Below, one piece after another: positions 42,919-50,785 of a DNA stretch of 64,000 nucleotides (position 1 is its first letter; every line of letters begins with the position of its first letter). The stretch is taken from assembly GCF_032121415.1 (NCBI RefSeq), contig NZ_CP135079.1:3658001-3722000 (forward strand), in the 5' to 3' direction. A model generated the notes under the pieces. The model did not search any database and was not told the DNA's origin. It saw only the letters and a list, made by a program, of their open reading frames with translations. The position numbers and the translations under genes were made by a program. The DNA is from Streptomyces parvus. GTDB taxonomy: Bacteria > Actinomycetota > Actinomycetes > Streptomycetales > Streptomycetaceae.

Positions 42919-44382
42919 ATGAGCCCGAGCGTGTCCGTGCTCCCCGGCGGGCTGCGGGTGTGCGTCGACGCGGTCCCGCAGTACGGGCGGGGCCTCGCCG
43001 CCGTCGCGCTCACCGTGGCGGCGGGTGGCGACGACGACCCGGCCGGGCGCCACGGTACGGCGCATCTCGTCGAACACCTGATGTTCCCGCGCTCCGGCAG
43101 GGAGGGCTCCGCCGACCCCACCGGGGAGGGGTACGCGGCGCTGGTCGCGGGCGCGGGCGGGGTCTGCAACGCCGAGACCCACCGCGACCACACGGTCTTC
43201 CACACCACTGTCCCCGCCGATTCGCTGCCCGACGCCCTGGCCTGGGAGGCCCGCCGCCTGCTCGACTTCGCGCCCACGGATGACGTGATCCGCACCGAGA
43301 CCGACGTCATCGGCGAGGAGATCCGCGGAGCGGGGGACGCCGGCCGGTACTGGGAGTCGGCGCTGGGTGCGCTGTACCCGGGCAGCAGGGACAGCTTCGG
43401 TACGCGGGCGGAGCTGGCGGGCATCACGGCCCGCGAGGTGGAGGCGTTCTTCCGGTCGCACTACACGGCACCGCGGATGGTCCTCTCGGTCGTGGGGGAC
43501 GTGGACCCGGCGCGGGTCATGGCGGTCGTGCGTGAGGTGTTCGCGGGGGTGGGGGAGGTCCGCGCCGCAGGGGAGGCCCGTGTTGCGGGGGAGGCCCGCG
43601 TTGTGGGGGAGGTCCGCGCCGCAGGTGAGGCCGGCGTTGCGGGGGAGGCGCGCGTCGCAAGGGAGGACCACGCCGCGAAGGAGATCCGCGCCGCAGGTGA
43701 GGCCGGCGTTGCGGAGGAGATCCCCGCCGCAAGGGAGGACCACGCCGCCGCGAAGGAGGTCCGCGCCGCGAGGGAGATCCGCACCGCGCCCCTGCCCGCG
43801 GGACGGCTCGGTGTCGCGGTCGGGCATCCGCTGCCCGACCCCGTCGCCGACCGCCCCGCGTACCTCGCCCAGGCCGTGCTCGCCCAGGTGCTCGGCCGGT
43901 CCCGGCTGCCCGCGCTGGCCCGGTCCGCGCGCGACGGGCGCCACCTCACCTCCGCCACCGTCACCTGCGGCTACCACGGCCAGTGGCTCGCCTCCGCCGC
44001 GCCCGACCTGACCCTCGCGGTGCTCGGCCGGGCCCCCGGCACCGAGGTCGGTGCGGCCGTCGACATCTGGCGGTCGGTCCTACGGGCCGTGGCCGACGGC
44101 CCGCTCCCCGAGGCCGAGCACCGGCGTGCGGTGAACTCCCTGCTCGTCGCCTGGCACCGGCAGGCCGACTCGCTCCCCACCCGGGCCGTCGCCCTCGGCC
44201 GCGACGCCCTGCTCCTGCCGGGCTCGGCGGGCCCCGACGCGCTCCCCGCCGAGCTGCGCCGCACCACACCCGCCGAGGTGGCGGCGGCGGCCCGCGCGCT
44301 GCTCGAAGGACCGGTCACCGTGACCGAACTCGCCCCGCGGGCAGGCACCGAACCCGCCCCGCAGAAAGGCACCGTCGGATGA
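42919..44382 (+). CDS. lxmP1: M16 peptidase, catalytic subunit (HxxEH) with hexapeptide-repeat linker
   Basis: A protein of 487 residues, starting 1 nt after the methyltransferase stop. Inverted zinc motif HLVEH (GTAHLVEHLMFPRSGREG) and the downstream Glu region (NAETHRDHTVFHTTV). Its partner gene lacks this motif, so the two form a heterodimeric M16 protease like MPP or PqqF-type pairs, probably removing the leader. Residues ~210-290 are an insert of about 13 hexapeptide repeats of the form E-[AVI]-R-[AV]-A-G, encoded by ~18-bp DNA repeats (43,549-43,790). The normal domain resumes at RLGVAVGHPLPD. ATGA overlap with the next gene. Confidence 0.88.
   Translation: MSPSVSVLPGGLRVCVDAVPQYGRGLAAVALTVAAGGDDDPAGRHGTAHLVEHLMFPRSGREGSADPTGEGYAALVAGAGGVCNAETHRDHTVFHTTVPADSLPDALAWEARRLLDFAPTDDVIRTETDVIGEEIRGAGDAGRYWESALGALYPGSRDSFGTRAELAGITAREVEAFFRSHYTAPRMVLSVVGDVDPARVMAVVREVFAGVGEVRAAGEARVAGEARVVGEVRAAGEAGVAGEARVAREDHAAKEIRAAGEAGVAEEIPAAREDHAAAKEVRAAREIRTAPLPAGRLGVAVGHPLPDPVADRPAYLAQAVLAQVLGRSRLPALARSARDGRHLTSATVTCGYHGQWLASAAPDLTLAVLGRAPGTEVGAAVDIWRSVLRAVADGPLPEAEHRRAVNSLLVAWHRQADSLPTRAVALGRDALLLPGSAGPDALPAELRRTTPAEVAAAARALLEGPVTVTELAPRAGTEPAPQKGTVG
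43549..43790 (+). repeat. 18-bp tandem repeats inside M16 peptidase gene
   Basis: About 13 in-frame units of an 18-bp sequence (gaggcccgcgttgcgggg-like), with a larger ~100-bp block (EDHAAKEIRAAGEAGVAEE) repeated imperfectly. They encode a charged, probably helical linker between the two M16 lobes. Such repeats are expected to vary in number by slippage. Confidence 0.9.
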
Positions 44383-45809
44383 CCCTGGCCCCTGCCGTCG
44401 CACGACCGGCCGGAGTTCCCCCCACCACGCCGGGCCGGACCTCCTCCGCTCCGCCCTCCGCCGGGCCGCGCACCACCCTGTCCGCCGCTCTCCCCACCGG
44501 GCTGCGCGTTCTCGCGGCGCACGCTCCCGCCGCCCCGCTCGCGGAACTGCGCCTCGTCATCCCTTACGCGCGCACCGAACCGGGGCTCACCGCCGCCCAG
44601 GAGCTGCTCGCCGCCTGTCTCGGAACGGGCAGCCGGGAGCGCACCCGGCAGGACGTCGCCGACCGGGCCGCCGACCTCGGGGCGGAGTTCAGCACCGTCG
44701 TCACCGCCGAGTCCCTGATCCTGTCCGTCAGCGTGCTGGCCCCCGGACTGCCCGGTGCGCTCGACCTGCTGGCCGACCTGCTGCTGCGCCCGCGTTACGA
44801 GGAGGGCGAGGTGGCCATCGCCCAGCGCCGGGCGGCCGCCGCGCCGCGCGCGCCCGCGCCCCGGGTACGGCTGCGCCGCGCGGCGCTCGCGCACGGGTTC
44901 GGCCCGCACCCGTTGTCCTGCGGGTCCGGGGGAACGGCACCGCTCCTGGACGTGGTCTCCCTGGTTCCCGACGACCTCCTGGCCCTGCACGCCCGCGCCG
45001 TCGTCCCCGGCGGGTCGTCGCTGGTCGTGCTCGCGGGCGAGGAGCCGGACTCCGTGCTGCGCCTGGTCGGCGAACGGCTCGCGCCCTGGTCGGGAGGCCC
45101 GTCGGGGCTCACGCTCCCGCCGTTCGCACGCCCCGTCCCGCGTCCGGGCCCGGTGGAGCTCACGGAGCCGGGGACGGGCACCTCCGGGGACGGCCGGGGC
45201 GACGCCTTCGGGGGGCAGTCCCTCGTCCTGACGGTCGGGCCGGGCGTTCCCACCGCCGATCCCCTGCACGCCGCCTTCCACGTGGCGCAGTTGCTGCTGG
45301 GCGGGTACGCCTCGGCCCGGCTCGCCCGGCAGGTGCGCGACCGGCTCGGGCTGGCGTACGACGTCTCCGCCGGGCTCCGCGAGAACGGGGCGGGCAGCTG
45401 GCTGGAGATCGCGTGCGCGGGAGCGCCGGGCGGCGCGGGCCGGATCGCCGCCGAGATCACCCGGTGTCTCCGGGACCTCGCCGAGCACGGCCCGTCCCGG
45501 GCGGAGGTGGACCGCGCCCGTGCCTACGCGGCCGGCTTCACCCGCTTCGCCCTCGCGACCCGCGCGGAGGAGGCGAGCGCGCTGGCCGGCTTCGCCGCGG
45601 CGGGCCTGGAGCCGGACTGGCTGGACGGCTACCGGGACCGGCTGGCCGCCGTCACCCCCGAGCAGGTGGCGGAGGCGGCCGCCCGCCATCTGGCCCCGGA
45701 CCGGGCCGTGGTGGCGACGTACGAGCCGGTGCCCCCGGCGCACACCGGTCCACACGCGCCCGACTCCGCCCCCGCCGTGCCCCACGACCAGAAGGGTGCT
45801 CATCCGTGA
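44379..45809 (+). CDS. lxmP2: M16 peptidase, non-catalytic subunit
   Basis: A protein of 476 residues, ATGA overlap. It has the M16 fold (TEPGLTAAQELLAACLGTGSRERTRQDVADRAADLGAEF, SARLARQVRDRLGLAYDVSAGL) but no HxxEH zinc motif. It keeps the Arg/Tyr pair (RQVRDRLGLAY) that binds the substrate main chain in the inactive subunits of M16 pairs. Acts with the preceding gene product in leader removal. Confidence 0.87.
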   Translation: MTLAPAVARPAGVPPTTPGRTSSAPPSAGPRTTLSAALPTGLRVLAAHAPAAPLAELRLVIPYARTEPGLTAAQELLAACLGTGSRERTRQDVADRAADLGAEFSTVVTAESLILSVSVLAPGLPGALDLLADLLLRPRYEEGEVAIAQRRAAAAPRAPAPRVRLRRAALAHGFGPHPLSCGSGGTAPLLDVVSLVPDDLLALHARAVVPGGSSLVVLAGEEPDSVLRLVGERLAPWSGGPSGLTLPPFARPVPRPGPVELTEPGTGTSGDGRGDAFGGQSLVLTVGPGVPTADPLHAAFHVAQLLLGGYASARLARQVRDRLGLAYDVSAGLRENGAGSWLEIACAGAPGGAGRIAAEITRCLRDLAEHGPSRAEVDRARAYAAGFTRFALATRAEEASALAGFAAAGLEPDWLDGYRDRLAAVTPEQVAEAAARHLAPDRAVVATYEPVPPAHTGPHAPDSAPAVPHDQKGAHP

Positions 45810-46840
45810 ACCCGGCCGTCCTCTACCCCCTCCAGCCCGACCATCCCGAACTCGTCGCCCCCTTCGCGGCGCTGGTCCGGCGTACCGGGGCCCGCCGCCT
45901 GTGGATGTGCCAGTCCTTCCAGGCCGAGACGCACCAGGTGCTGGCGTACCTGGCGGGCGCGGGGCACACCGTGCCGGTCGGGACGAGTGTGACCCTGCTC
46001 CCGCTGCGGCACCCGTACGAGGCGGCCCTCCAGGCGCGTTCGCTGGCGCTGCTCACCGACGAACCGGTCGTCGCGGGCTTCGGCATCGGCAACCCGGACT
46101 TCGTGGCGGGCCTGACGGGGCGCCCGTACGACAGTCCGCGTACGGCGGTCCGCGACTACCTGCGTTCCGTGCGCGCCCTGCTGGACGGGGAGCGGGTCGA
46201 TGCCGGGGGCCCGTACCACCACCTGGACGGCGTACTGCCGGTGCTCCCGCACGCGCCGCGGGTCGACGTGGGGGCGGGGGTGCTGCGGCCCGGGATGGCG
46301 CGGACGGCAGGGGAGGCCGCGGACGTGGCGATCACCTGGATGACGCCGCCGGAGTATGTGGCGGGGACGCTGCGGCCCGCGCTGGAGGAGGGGGCGGCAG
46401 CGGCCGGCCGGTCGCGGGCGCCCCGGATCGCCACCGCCGTCCACGTCGTCCTCGACCGGCCGGGACGTGACGTACGCGCCCTGGCGCTCTCCGCGACCGC
46501 CGGGCACCGCGAGGCCCCGCACTACGCGGCGATGCTCCGGACGGCCGGTCTCACCCTCGACCCGCACGACCCGGCGGGCACCGCGGACGCCCTGCTGCGC
46601 CACCGGGTGGTCGTGGCGGGCAGCGCGCAGGAGATCGCGGGCGCGCTGGACGCGTACCGCCGCAGCGGGGTGGACGAGGTGCTGCTCAACCCCACGGGGG
46701 TGCTCCTCGGTGAGGGGGTGAACGCGGCCGTGGAGGACGTCGAGGAGATCCTCGCCGCCTGCCGCAGCTTCCTGCCCGACGATCGGCAGGAAGCTGCGTC
46801 CGTGGAGCCGGGGGAGCGGCCTGACCGGCTGGTTGGCTGA
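45806..46840 (+). CDS. lxmJ: F420H2-dependent reductase, luciferase-like (Dha to D-Ala)
   Basis: A protein of 344 residues, GTG overlapping the preceding stop. LLM-type TIM barrel: RLWMCQSFQAETHQVLAYLAGAG, PVGTSVTLLPLRHPYEAALQARSLALL, VAGFGIGNPDFVAGL, then YVAGTLRPALEEGAAAAGR. In the lexapeptide pathway such an F420H2-dependent enzyme reduces a dehydroalanine to D-alanine; its presence here predicts a D-amino acid in the product (Ser-derived, possibly residue 18, 19 or 28). The C-terminal ~20 codons contain a strong inverted repeat. Confidence 0.87.
   Translation: MNPAVLYPLQPDHPELVAPFAALVRRTGARRLWMCQSFQAETHQVLAYLAGAGHTVPVGTSVTLLPLRHPYEAALQARSLALLTDEPVVAGFGIGNPDFVAGLTGRPYDSPRTAVRDYLRSVRALLDGERVDAGGPYHHLDGVLPVLPHAPRVDVGAGVLRPGMARTAGEAADVAITWMTPPEYVAGTLRPALEEGAAAAGRSRAPRIATAVHVVLDRPGRDVRALALSATAGHREAPHYAAMLRTAGLTLDPHDPAGTADALLRHRVVVAGSAQEIAGALDAYRRSGVDEVLLNPTGVLLGEGVNAAVEDVEEILAACRSFLPDDRQEAASVEPGERPDRLVG
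46763..46798 (+). terminator. Intragenic hairpin near end of F420 reductase gene
   Basis: CGCAGCTTCCTGCC / GGCAGGAAGCTGCG, perfect 14-bp stem with an 8-nt loop, ending 42 nt before the stop codon. It may separate transcription of the modification genes from the ABC transporter pair, or only stabilise the 3' end. Confidence 0.55.
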
Positions 46841-46911
46841 GGGACACCCGCCGACGCGTGACCGGCGTCGGTGCGGACCGGATTGACCGAACGGCAGGAC
46901 AGGAAGAACAC

Positions 46912-47676
46912 GTGCGACCAGAGCATCCGCCCCGGGCAGGGGGAAGCGTCGTCTTCGACGGCGTGAGCAAGAGGTTCGGCGACCATCAGGCCCTCGACGA
47001 CGTGAGCTTCGCGCTGCGGCCGGGCAAGGTCACCGGCCTGCTCGGGCCCAACGGTGCGGGCAAGAGCACTCTGCTGAGAATCCTGCTCGGGCTGGCCCGC
47101 CCCGACGCGGGGAGCGCCGAGGTCCTGGGCGGGGAGCCGCTGTCCGCCCCGGAGAGGGCGCAGCGGGTCGGCGTGGTCATGGACGCGATCGGCTTTCACC
47201 CACGGGTGACGGTCCGCCGTCAGCTGGAGATATCCGCCCGGTCGCTGGGTCTGCCATCCTCGCGTATCGCCGAGGTGATCGGGCAGGTCGGCCTGGACGG
47301 TGCGGAACGCAAGCGGGTCAAGGCGTGCTCGACGGGTATGCGGCAGCGCCTGGCGCTGGCCGTCGCCCTGCTCCCCGACCCCGAACTGCTCATTCTGGAC
47401 GAACCGTTGAACGGTCTCGATCCGGACGGGATCCGCTGGATGCGCCGTCTGGTCGAGCGCTCTGCCGACGAGGGGCGGACGGTGCTGATCGCCAGCCACA
47501 TGCTCTCCGAGGTCGAGCAGAGCGTGGACGACGTGGTCGTGCTGCGCCGCTCGGTGCTGTTCACGGGCTCGCTCCGGGAGCTGGTGCGGCGCGGCGGCGG
47601 CCGTTTGGAAGACGCCTACTTCGCACTCGTCGAGGGCGCGGACGCCGCGCCGCGTCCGGAGGTCACCCGTGCCTGA
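46912..47676 (+). CDS. ABC transporter ATPase
   Basis: A protein of 254 residues from GTG 46,912 (AGGAAGAACAC upstream). VVFDGVSKRFGDHQALDDVSF, Walker A GLLGPNGAGKSTLL, the divergent signature CSTGMRQRLALAVALL and Walker B LLILDEPLNGLDPDG. It belongs to the ABC-2/bacitracin-type exporter family and overlaps the permease gene by 8 nt. Probably self-protection or a second exporter of the lanthipeptide cluster. Confidence 0.9.
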   Translation: MRPEHPPRAGGSVVFDGVSKRFGDHQALDDVSFALRPGKVTGLLGPNGAGKSTLLRILLGLARPDAGSAEVLGGEPLSAPERAQRVGVVMDAIGFHPRVTVRRQLEISARSLGLPSSRIAEVIGQVGLDGAERKRVKACSTGMRQRLALAVALLPDPELLILDEPLNGLDPDGIRWMRRLVERSADEGRTVLIASHMLSEVEQSVDDVVVLRRSVLFTGSLRELVRRGGGRLEDAYFALVEGADAAPRPEVTRA

Positions 47677-48415
47677 GGTCCTGCGCAACCAGCTCTCCGC
47701 CGAACTCCTCAAACTGCGCACGGGTCTGGCCCTTCCGGCGCTTCTCCTGGTGGCCCTCGCCTTCTGCGCGTTGGGCCAGCTGGGCCTGGTGTACGCGGAG
47801 TCGGACCCTGCGTCCGCCGGTGCGGAGCTGACGGAGAACATCGTCGGGCTCGGCGCGTCCGCCGCGCTCTTCGCGACGCTGCTCGGGGCGCTGCACGTCA
47901 CCAGCGAGTTCAGCTCCGGCTCGATCGGCCGCACCGTGCTGTACGCCCCCGGCCGTTCGGCCGTCGTGGGCGCCAAGCTGCTGGCCACGACGGTGTCGGG
48001 CCTCTGCTTCGGTGTCGCGGCGGTGGTCTGCTCCCTCGCCGTCGGTTACGCGGCGCTCGCGGCGAAGGATTCCGGTCTCACCGTCGACGGCTCCACCTGG
48101 ACGACCGCCGCCGCCGTCCTGACGATCTGCACCCTGGCCGGCCCGTGGGGCGCGGCGATCGGCTTCGTCGTCCGCAACCGGCTCGCCGCGGTTCTCGGCC
48201 TGGTCGTCTGGGGCACGCTGGGCCAGGTGCTGGTGCTGGGCCAGCTCCCCGAGCTGGGCCGCTTCCTCCCCGAGGGCGCCCAGTTCGCCCTCCTCGGCGA
48301 CGCCTCCGGCTTCCCGGACGCGCTGGCGGCACCGTACGGCCTGCTGCTGCTCGTGGGCTGGACGGCGGCGATGTCCCTCGCGGGCACCCGCCTCTTCACC
48401 CACCGCGACGTCTGA
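47669..48415 (+). CDS. ABC-2 type permease
   Basis: A protein of 248 residues with six predicted transmembrane helices (LALPALLLVALAFCALGQLGL, NIVGLGASAALFATLLGAL, AKLLATTVSGLCFGVAAVVCSLAVG, TAAAVLTICTLAGPWGAAIGF, LAAVLGLVVWGTLGQVLVLG, YGLLLLVGWTAAMSLAG) and the EFSSGSIGRTVLYAPGR motif of ABC-2 permeases. Partner of the preceding ATPase; immunity or export of the peptide. Confidence 0.9.
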   Translation: MPEVLRNQLSAELLKLRTGLALPALLLVALAFCALGQLGLVYAESDPASAGAELTENIVGLGASAALFATLLGALHVTSEFSSGSIGRTVLYAPGRSAVVGAKLLATTVSGLCFGVAAVVCSLAVGYAALAAKDSGLTVDGSTWTTAAAVLTICTLAGPWGAAIGFVVRNRLAAVLGLVVWGTLGQVLVLGQLPELGRFLPEGAQFALLGDASGFPDALAAPYGLLLLVGWTAAMSLAGTRLFTHRDV

Positions 48416-48426
48416 GAACGACCCCC

Positions 48427-48452
48427 GCCGGGGAGCGGTGAGCTTCCCCGGC
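48427..48452. terminator. Terminator after ABC pair
   Basis: GCCGGGGAGC / GCTTCCCCGGC imperfect stem just after the permease stop, before the convergent LuxR gene. Confidence 0.6.
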
Positions 48453-48490
48453 CCGCCCCCGGCCGTGGCCGCGCGCTCTCCTGTGTGCGG

Positions 48491-49504
48491 TCACGCCCCG
48501 GTGCCGTGGGGGATGGCGTGGTCGGGGCCGGATTCCAGTATTCCCGACCGTGCGATGAGGTAGCCGAGTTGGGCACGGCTGCTGCTGCCGAGGGCGGCGG
48601 AGAGTTTGGCCACGTGGGCACGGCAGGTGCGGACGTTCATGCCGAGCCGGCGGGCGATGGAATCGTCGACGTGCCCCTCGACGAGCAGCTGGGCGATGGA
48701 ACGCTGAACACCGCTGATTCCCTGGGGCATCGGGTCGTACTTGATCTCTTCGAGGAGTGGTGCGGCCCGGGTCCAGAGCTGTTCGAAGACCTTCACGAGA
48801 TATTCGACGAGGCCGGGGTGGCGCAGTTCCAGTGCGACCTGGCGGTCGTCCTGGGCGGGGATGAAGGCGACCGTGCGGTCGAAGACGATCAGGCGCTCTA
48901 TGAGCTCTTCGAGCGTCCGGATCTCCACGTTGTGGTTGGCTATGCGCTCGGCGTAGGCCAGGGTGCTGGGGCTGTGGCGCACCGTGTGCTGGTAGAGGGT
49001 GCGCAGGCGTACCCCGCGGTGGACGACGGAAAGCCCGCGCTCCAGTGACTTGCTGAGCTGGTCCTCGTTCCGTCCGCCGCCCGGCTGGACGGTGAGCACC
49101 TCGGTCCGGCATTCCGTGGTCGCGAGGTCGAGGGCGGCGTTGATCCGGTTGACGCCCTCCAGCACCGTGATGGCATGCGTCATGGGCGGACCCTGGGCGC
49201 TGATGTCCATAAAAGGTTCGAAGCACTCGGTCAGTTCCACCGAATGCCGTCGGCGTTCCTGGATCTCGCGTTCTATGGGGTGCAGGTGCTGGGCCAGCGC
49301 CGCTGACGGTGGTACCGGGCGGAGCCAGCCCGGGTCGTCAGGGTCGGGATGGAGCAAAGCGAATTCCATCAGGCACGGAGCGGGTTCCAGTTCGGATCGG
49401 GCGATGCGGCCGGACCGGAGCGCGGTGGCGTAAAGACGCCCCCCTGCTTCGCATAGTTCGGTGATCCCGTGAGGATGTGTCGTTTTTATGTGGCTTGTGG
49501 TCAT
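48491..49504 (-). CDS. LuxR-type transcriptional regulator with TrmB-like sensor (2)
   Basis: A protein of 337 residues from ATG 49,504 (GTGGAG upstream; ATG 49,531 is less well placed). Central sensor-like region (TVLEGVNRINAALDLATTECRTEVLTVQPGG, RGVRLRTLYQHTVRH, EELIERLIVFDRTVAFIPAQDDRQVALELRHPGL) and C-terminal LuxR HTH (VEGHVDDSIARRLGMNVRTCRAHVAKLSAALGSSSRAQLGYL). Same family as 33,634-34,626 at the other flank of the cluster. A 20-bp palindrome lies 15 nt upstream, between it and the small-peptide gene, suggesting autoregulation and control of the peptide. Confidence 0.87.
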   Translation of the reverse strand: MTTSHIKTTHPHGITELCEAGGRLYATALRSGRIARSELEPAPCLMEFALLHPDPDDPGWLRPVPPSAALAQHLHPIEREIQERRRHSVELTECFEPFMDISAQGPPMTHAITVLEGVNRINAALDLATTECRTEVLTVQPGGGRNEDQLSKSLERGLSVVHRGVRLRTLYQHTVRHSPSTLAYAERIANHNVEIRTLEELIERLIVFDRTVAFIPAQDDRQVALELRHPGLVEYLVKVFEQLWTRAAPLLEEIKYDPMPQGISGVQRSIAQLLVEGHVDDSIARRLGMNVRTCRAHVAKLSAALGSSSRAQLGYLIARSGILESGPDHAIPHGTGA

Positions 49505-49519
49505 TTCTCCACCCCCCAG

Positions 49520-49539
49520 GTTCCTGAACATTCAGGAAC
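49520..49539. promoter_or_regulatory. Palindromic operator candidate, LuxR 2 / peptide
   Basis: GTTCCTGAA-CA-TTCAGGAAC, perfect 9-bp arms, 15 nt before LuxR regulator 2 and about 95 nt before the divergent peptide gene. Unlike the GCGGCA-type palindromes, so probably bound by a different regulator. Confidence 0.72.
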
Positions 49540-49632
49540 ATGATGCATCGACCCGGTGGTGTTCGTGTGCCCAGGTGAGACATCGTCTTAGGTGCGGGGG
49601 AGAAGAATCCACAAGTGAGGACGAAGCCGACT

Positions 49633-49836
49633 ATGTACAAGCGAATGCTTCGCTCGGCGCTTGCCGCCTCGTTCGTCGCGGCCCTTGGACTCGGGCTGAC
49701 GGGCGTCGGCGCCACGGGCGGCAGCGGCGAGCAGAAGGCTGTTCAGGCTGCAGCACCCAGCGACATCGGTTGGATCGCACCTGCCGCGGCCCCGGGGGAC
49801 ATCGGTTGGGTCGCTCCGGCCCGTACGGTCGCATGA
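49633..49836 (+). CDS. Small secreted peptide with duplicated DIGW motif
   Basis: A protein of 67 residues (ATG 49,633; GTG 49,615 in frame is an alternative). The N-terminal half is a signal peptide (MYKRMLRSALAASFVAALGLGLTGVGA). The C-terminal half carries two near-identical 12-residue units, AAPSDIGWIAP and AAPGDIGWVAP. They are encoded by a 36-bp DNA tandem repeat. The stop overlaps the ATG of the next gene (ATGA). I do not recognise it; it looks like the precursor of a repeated short peptide, perhaps a signal or RiPP, under the divergent LuxR regulator. This role is an inference. Confidence 0.75.
   Translation: MYKRMLRSALAASFVAALGLGLTGVGATGGSGEQKAVQAAAPSDIGWIAPAAAPGDIGWVAPARTVA
49750..49818 (+). 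repeat. 36-bp tandem repeat in peptide gene
   Basis: Two in-frame copies (start 49,750 and 49,786), identical around gacatcggttgg. Each encodes AAPxDIGWxAP. Confidence 0.85.
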
Positions 49837-50153
49837 GCACCCCGCCGGACGACCGCACCTTCCGGCGCGAGATGGCAACCGCCTATCGCTCAGGGTGGCA
49901 TTTCATCGATCTGCTCACGGCCCTCCCCCGCCGTGGCGACTCGTTGATGGTCACCCTGTTCGGAGAGCCGATCGTCGTGGTGATGGAAGAGGACGAGGAC
50001 GTCCGCGCCTATCGCTGCCTCCGTCGGCCCCGCGGTGCCCCGCAGCCGGTTCGCTGTGCCGTCAGGTACGGCATGATCTTCGTCAATCTCGATCAGCGCG
50101 ACCACGAGCTGTTCGACGCAGAACCCCTTTCCGCCACCCCCCGCAGTGCCTGA
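49833..50153 (+). CDS. Rieske-like protein lacking [2Fe-2S] ligands
   Basis: A protein of 106 residues, ATGA overlap with the peptide gene, so translationally coupled. The layout recalls the N-terminal Rieske domain of ring-hydroxylating oxygenases: SGWHFIDLLTALPRRGDSLMVTLFGEPIVVVMEEDEDVRAY, then CLRRPRGAP where C-x-HRGA is expected, and RYGMIFVNLDQ, a motif that follows the domain in oxygenases. The second CxxH half (CPYHGW) is missing, so no iron-sulfur cluster can form. It may be a binding or scaffold remnant acting on the peptide. Homology by pattern only. Confidence 0.65.
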   Translation: MSTPPDDRTFRREMATAYRSGWHFIDLLTALPRRGDSLMVTLFGEPIVVVMEEDEDVRAYRCLRRPRGAPQPVRCAVRYGMIFVNLDQRDHELFDAEPLSATPRSA

Positions 50154-50201
50154 GCGATTCCCCCGTCGTCACCTGTCGCTCCAGGCGCTTCCCCCACACA
50201 G

Positions 50202-50234
50202 CGGCGCCACCGTGACCTGAACACGGTGGCGCCG
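50202..50234 (+). terminator. Terminator after peptide operon
   Basis: Perfect 13-bp stem CGGCGCCACCGTG / CACGGTGGCGCCG, 48 nt after the Rieske-like gene. Confidence 0.88.
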
Positions 50235-50289
50235 TTGTGCTGTTCCGGGCCGGGCCGGGCTCCGGCCGGCCGGTCTCGGCCCGGCGGCC

Positions 50290-50691
50290 TCAGGCCTTGC
50301 CGAGCGCCCGGTCGAGGGTGATCTCGATGACGACCCGGGTCGGATTGATCCGCGGCGGACGGCCGTAGCGCTCCTCGTGGCGGGCCTCCGCGTCCTTGAC
50401 GGTCTCCGGCTCGGTGCGGACGACCGCGCGGCCCTCCAGGGTCGCCCAGCGGGCCCGGTCGATCTGGCAGACGGCCACGCGTGCCCCGTCGGGGCCGGCC
50501 GCGCGGATGTGGGCGACCTTGCGGCTGCCCCCGTCGGTGATCACGCGCGCCACCCCGGCCTCCGGGTCGTACGTCACACAGACCGGCACCACGTGCGGCG
50601 TGCCGTCCGGGCGGGGGGTCGTCAGCGTGGACAGGTGGCTCTCGCGCCAGAACGCGACGTATTCGGGGGAGGGATTGCGTACGTCTGCCAT
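50290..50691 (-). CDS. PPOX-class F420-dependent oxidoreductase
   Basis: A protein of 133 residues from ATG 50,691 (MADVRNPSPEYVAFWRESHLSTLTTPRPDGTPHVVPVCVTYD). A split-barrel flavin/deazaflavin reductase (FDOR-B/Rv1155 type) by its start and the RVITDGGSRKVAHIRAAG and GRAVVRTEPETVKDAE segments. Substrate unknown. It is unlikely to belong to the lanthipeptide cluster, which has its own F420 enzyme. Confidence 0.87.
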   Translation of the reverse strand: MADVRNPSPEYVAFWRESHLSTLTTPRPDGTPHVVPVCVTYDPEAGVARVITDGGSRKVAHIRAAGPDGARVAVCQIDRARWATLEGRAVVRTEPETVKDAEARHEERYGRPPRINPTRVVIEITLDRALGKA

Positions 50692-50785
50692 GGGGGCAGC
50701 GTACGAGAGCCCTCGCCGGGACCTCGCGGCGCGTGCGGGCGGCAAACGCCGCCCGATCGCATCCCGCAGCGCGTGCGATCATTGC

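Noticed and set aside
43549..43790. CRISPR-like array
   Set aside because: The repeats are contiguous, in frame and without spacers; no cas genes.
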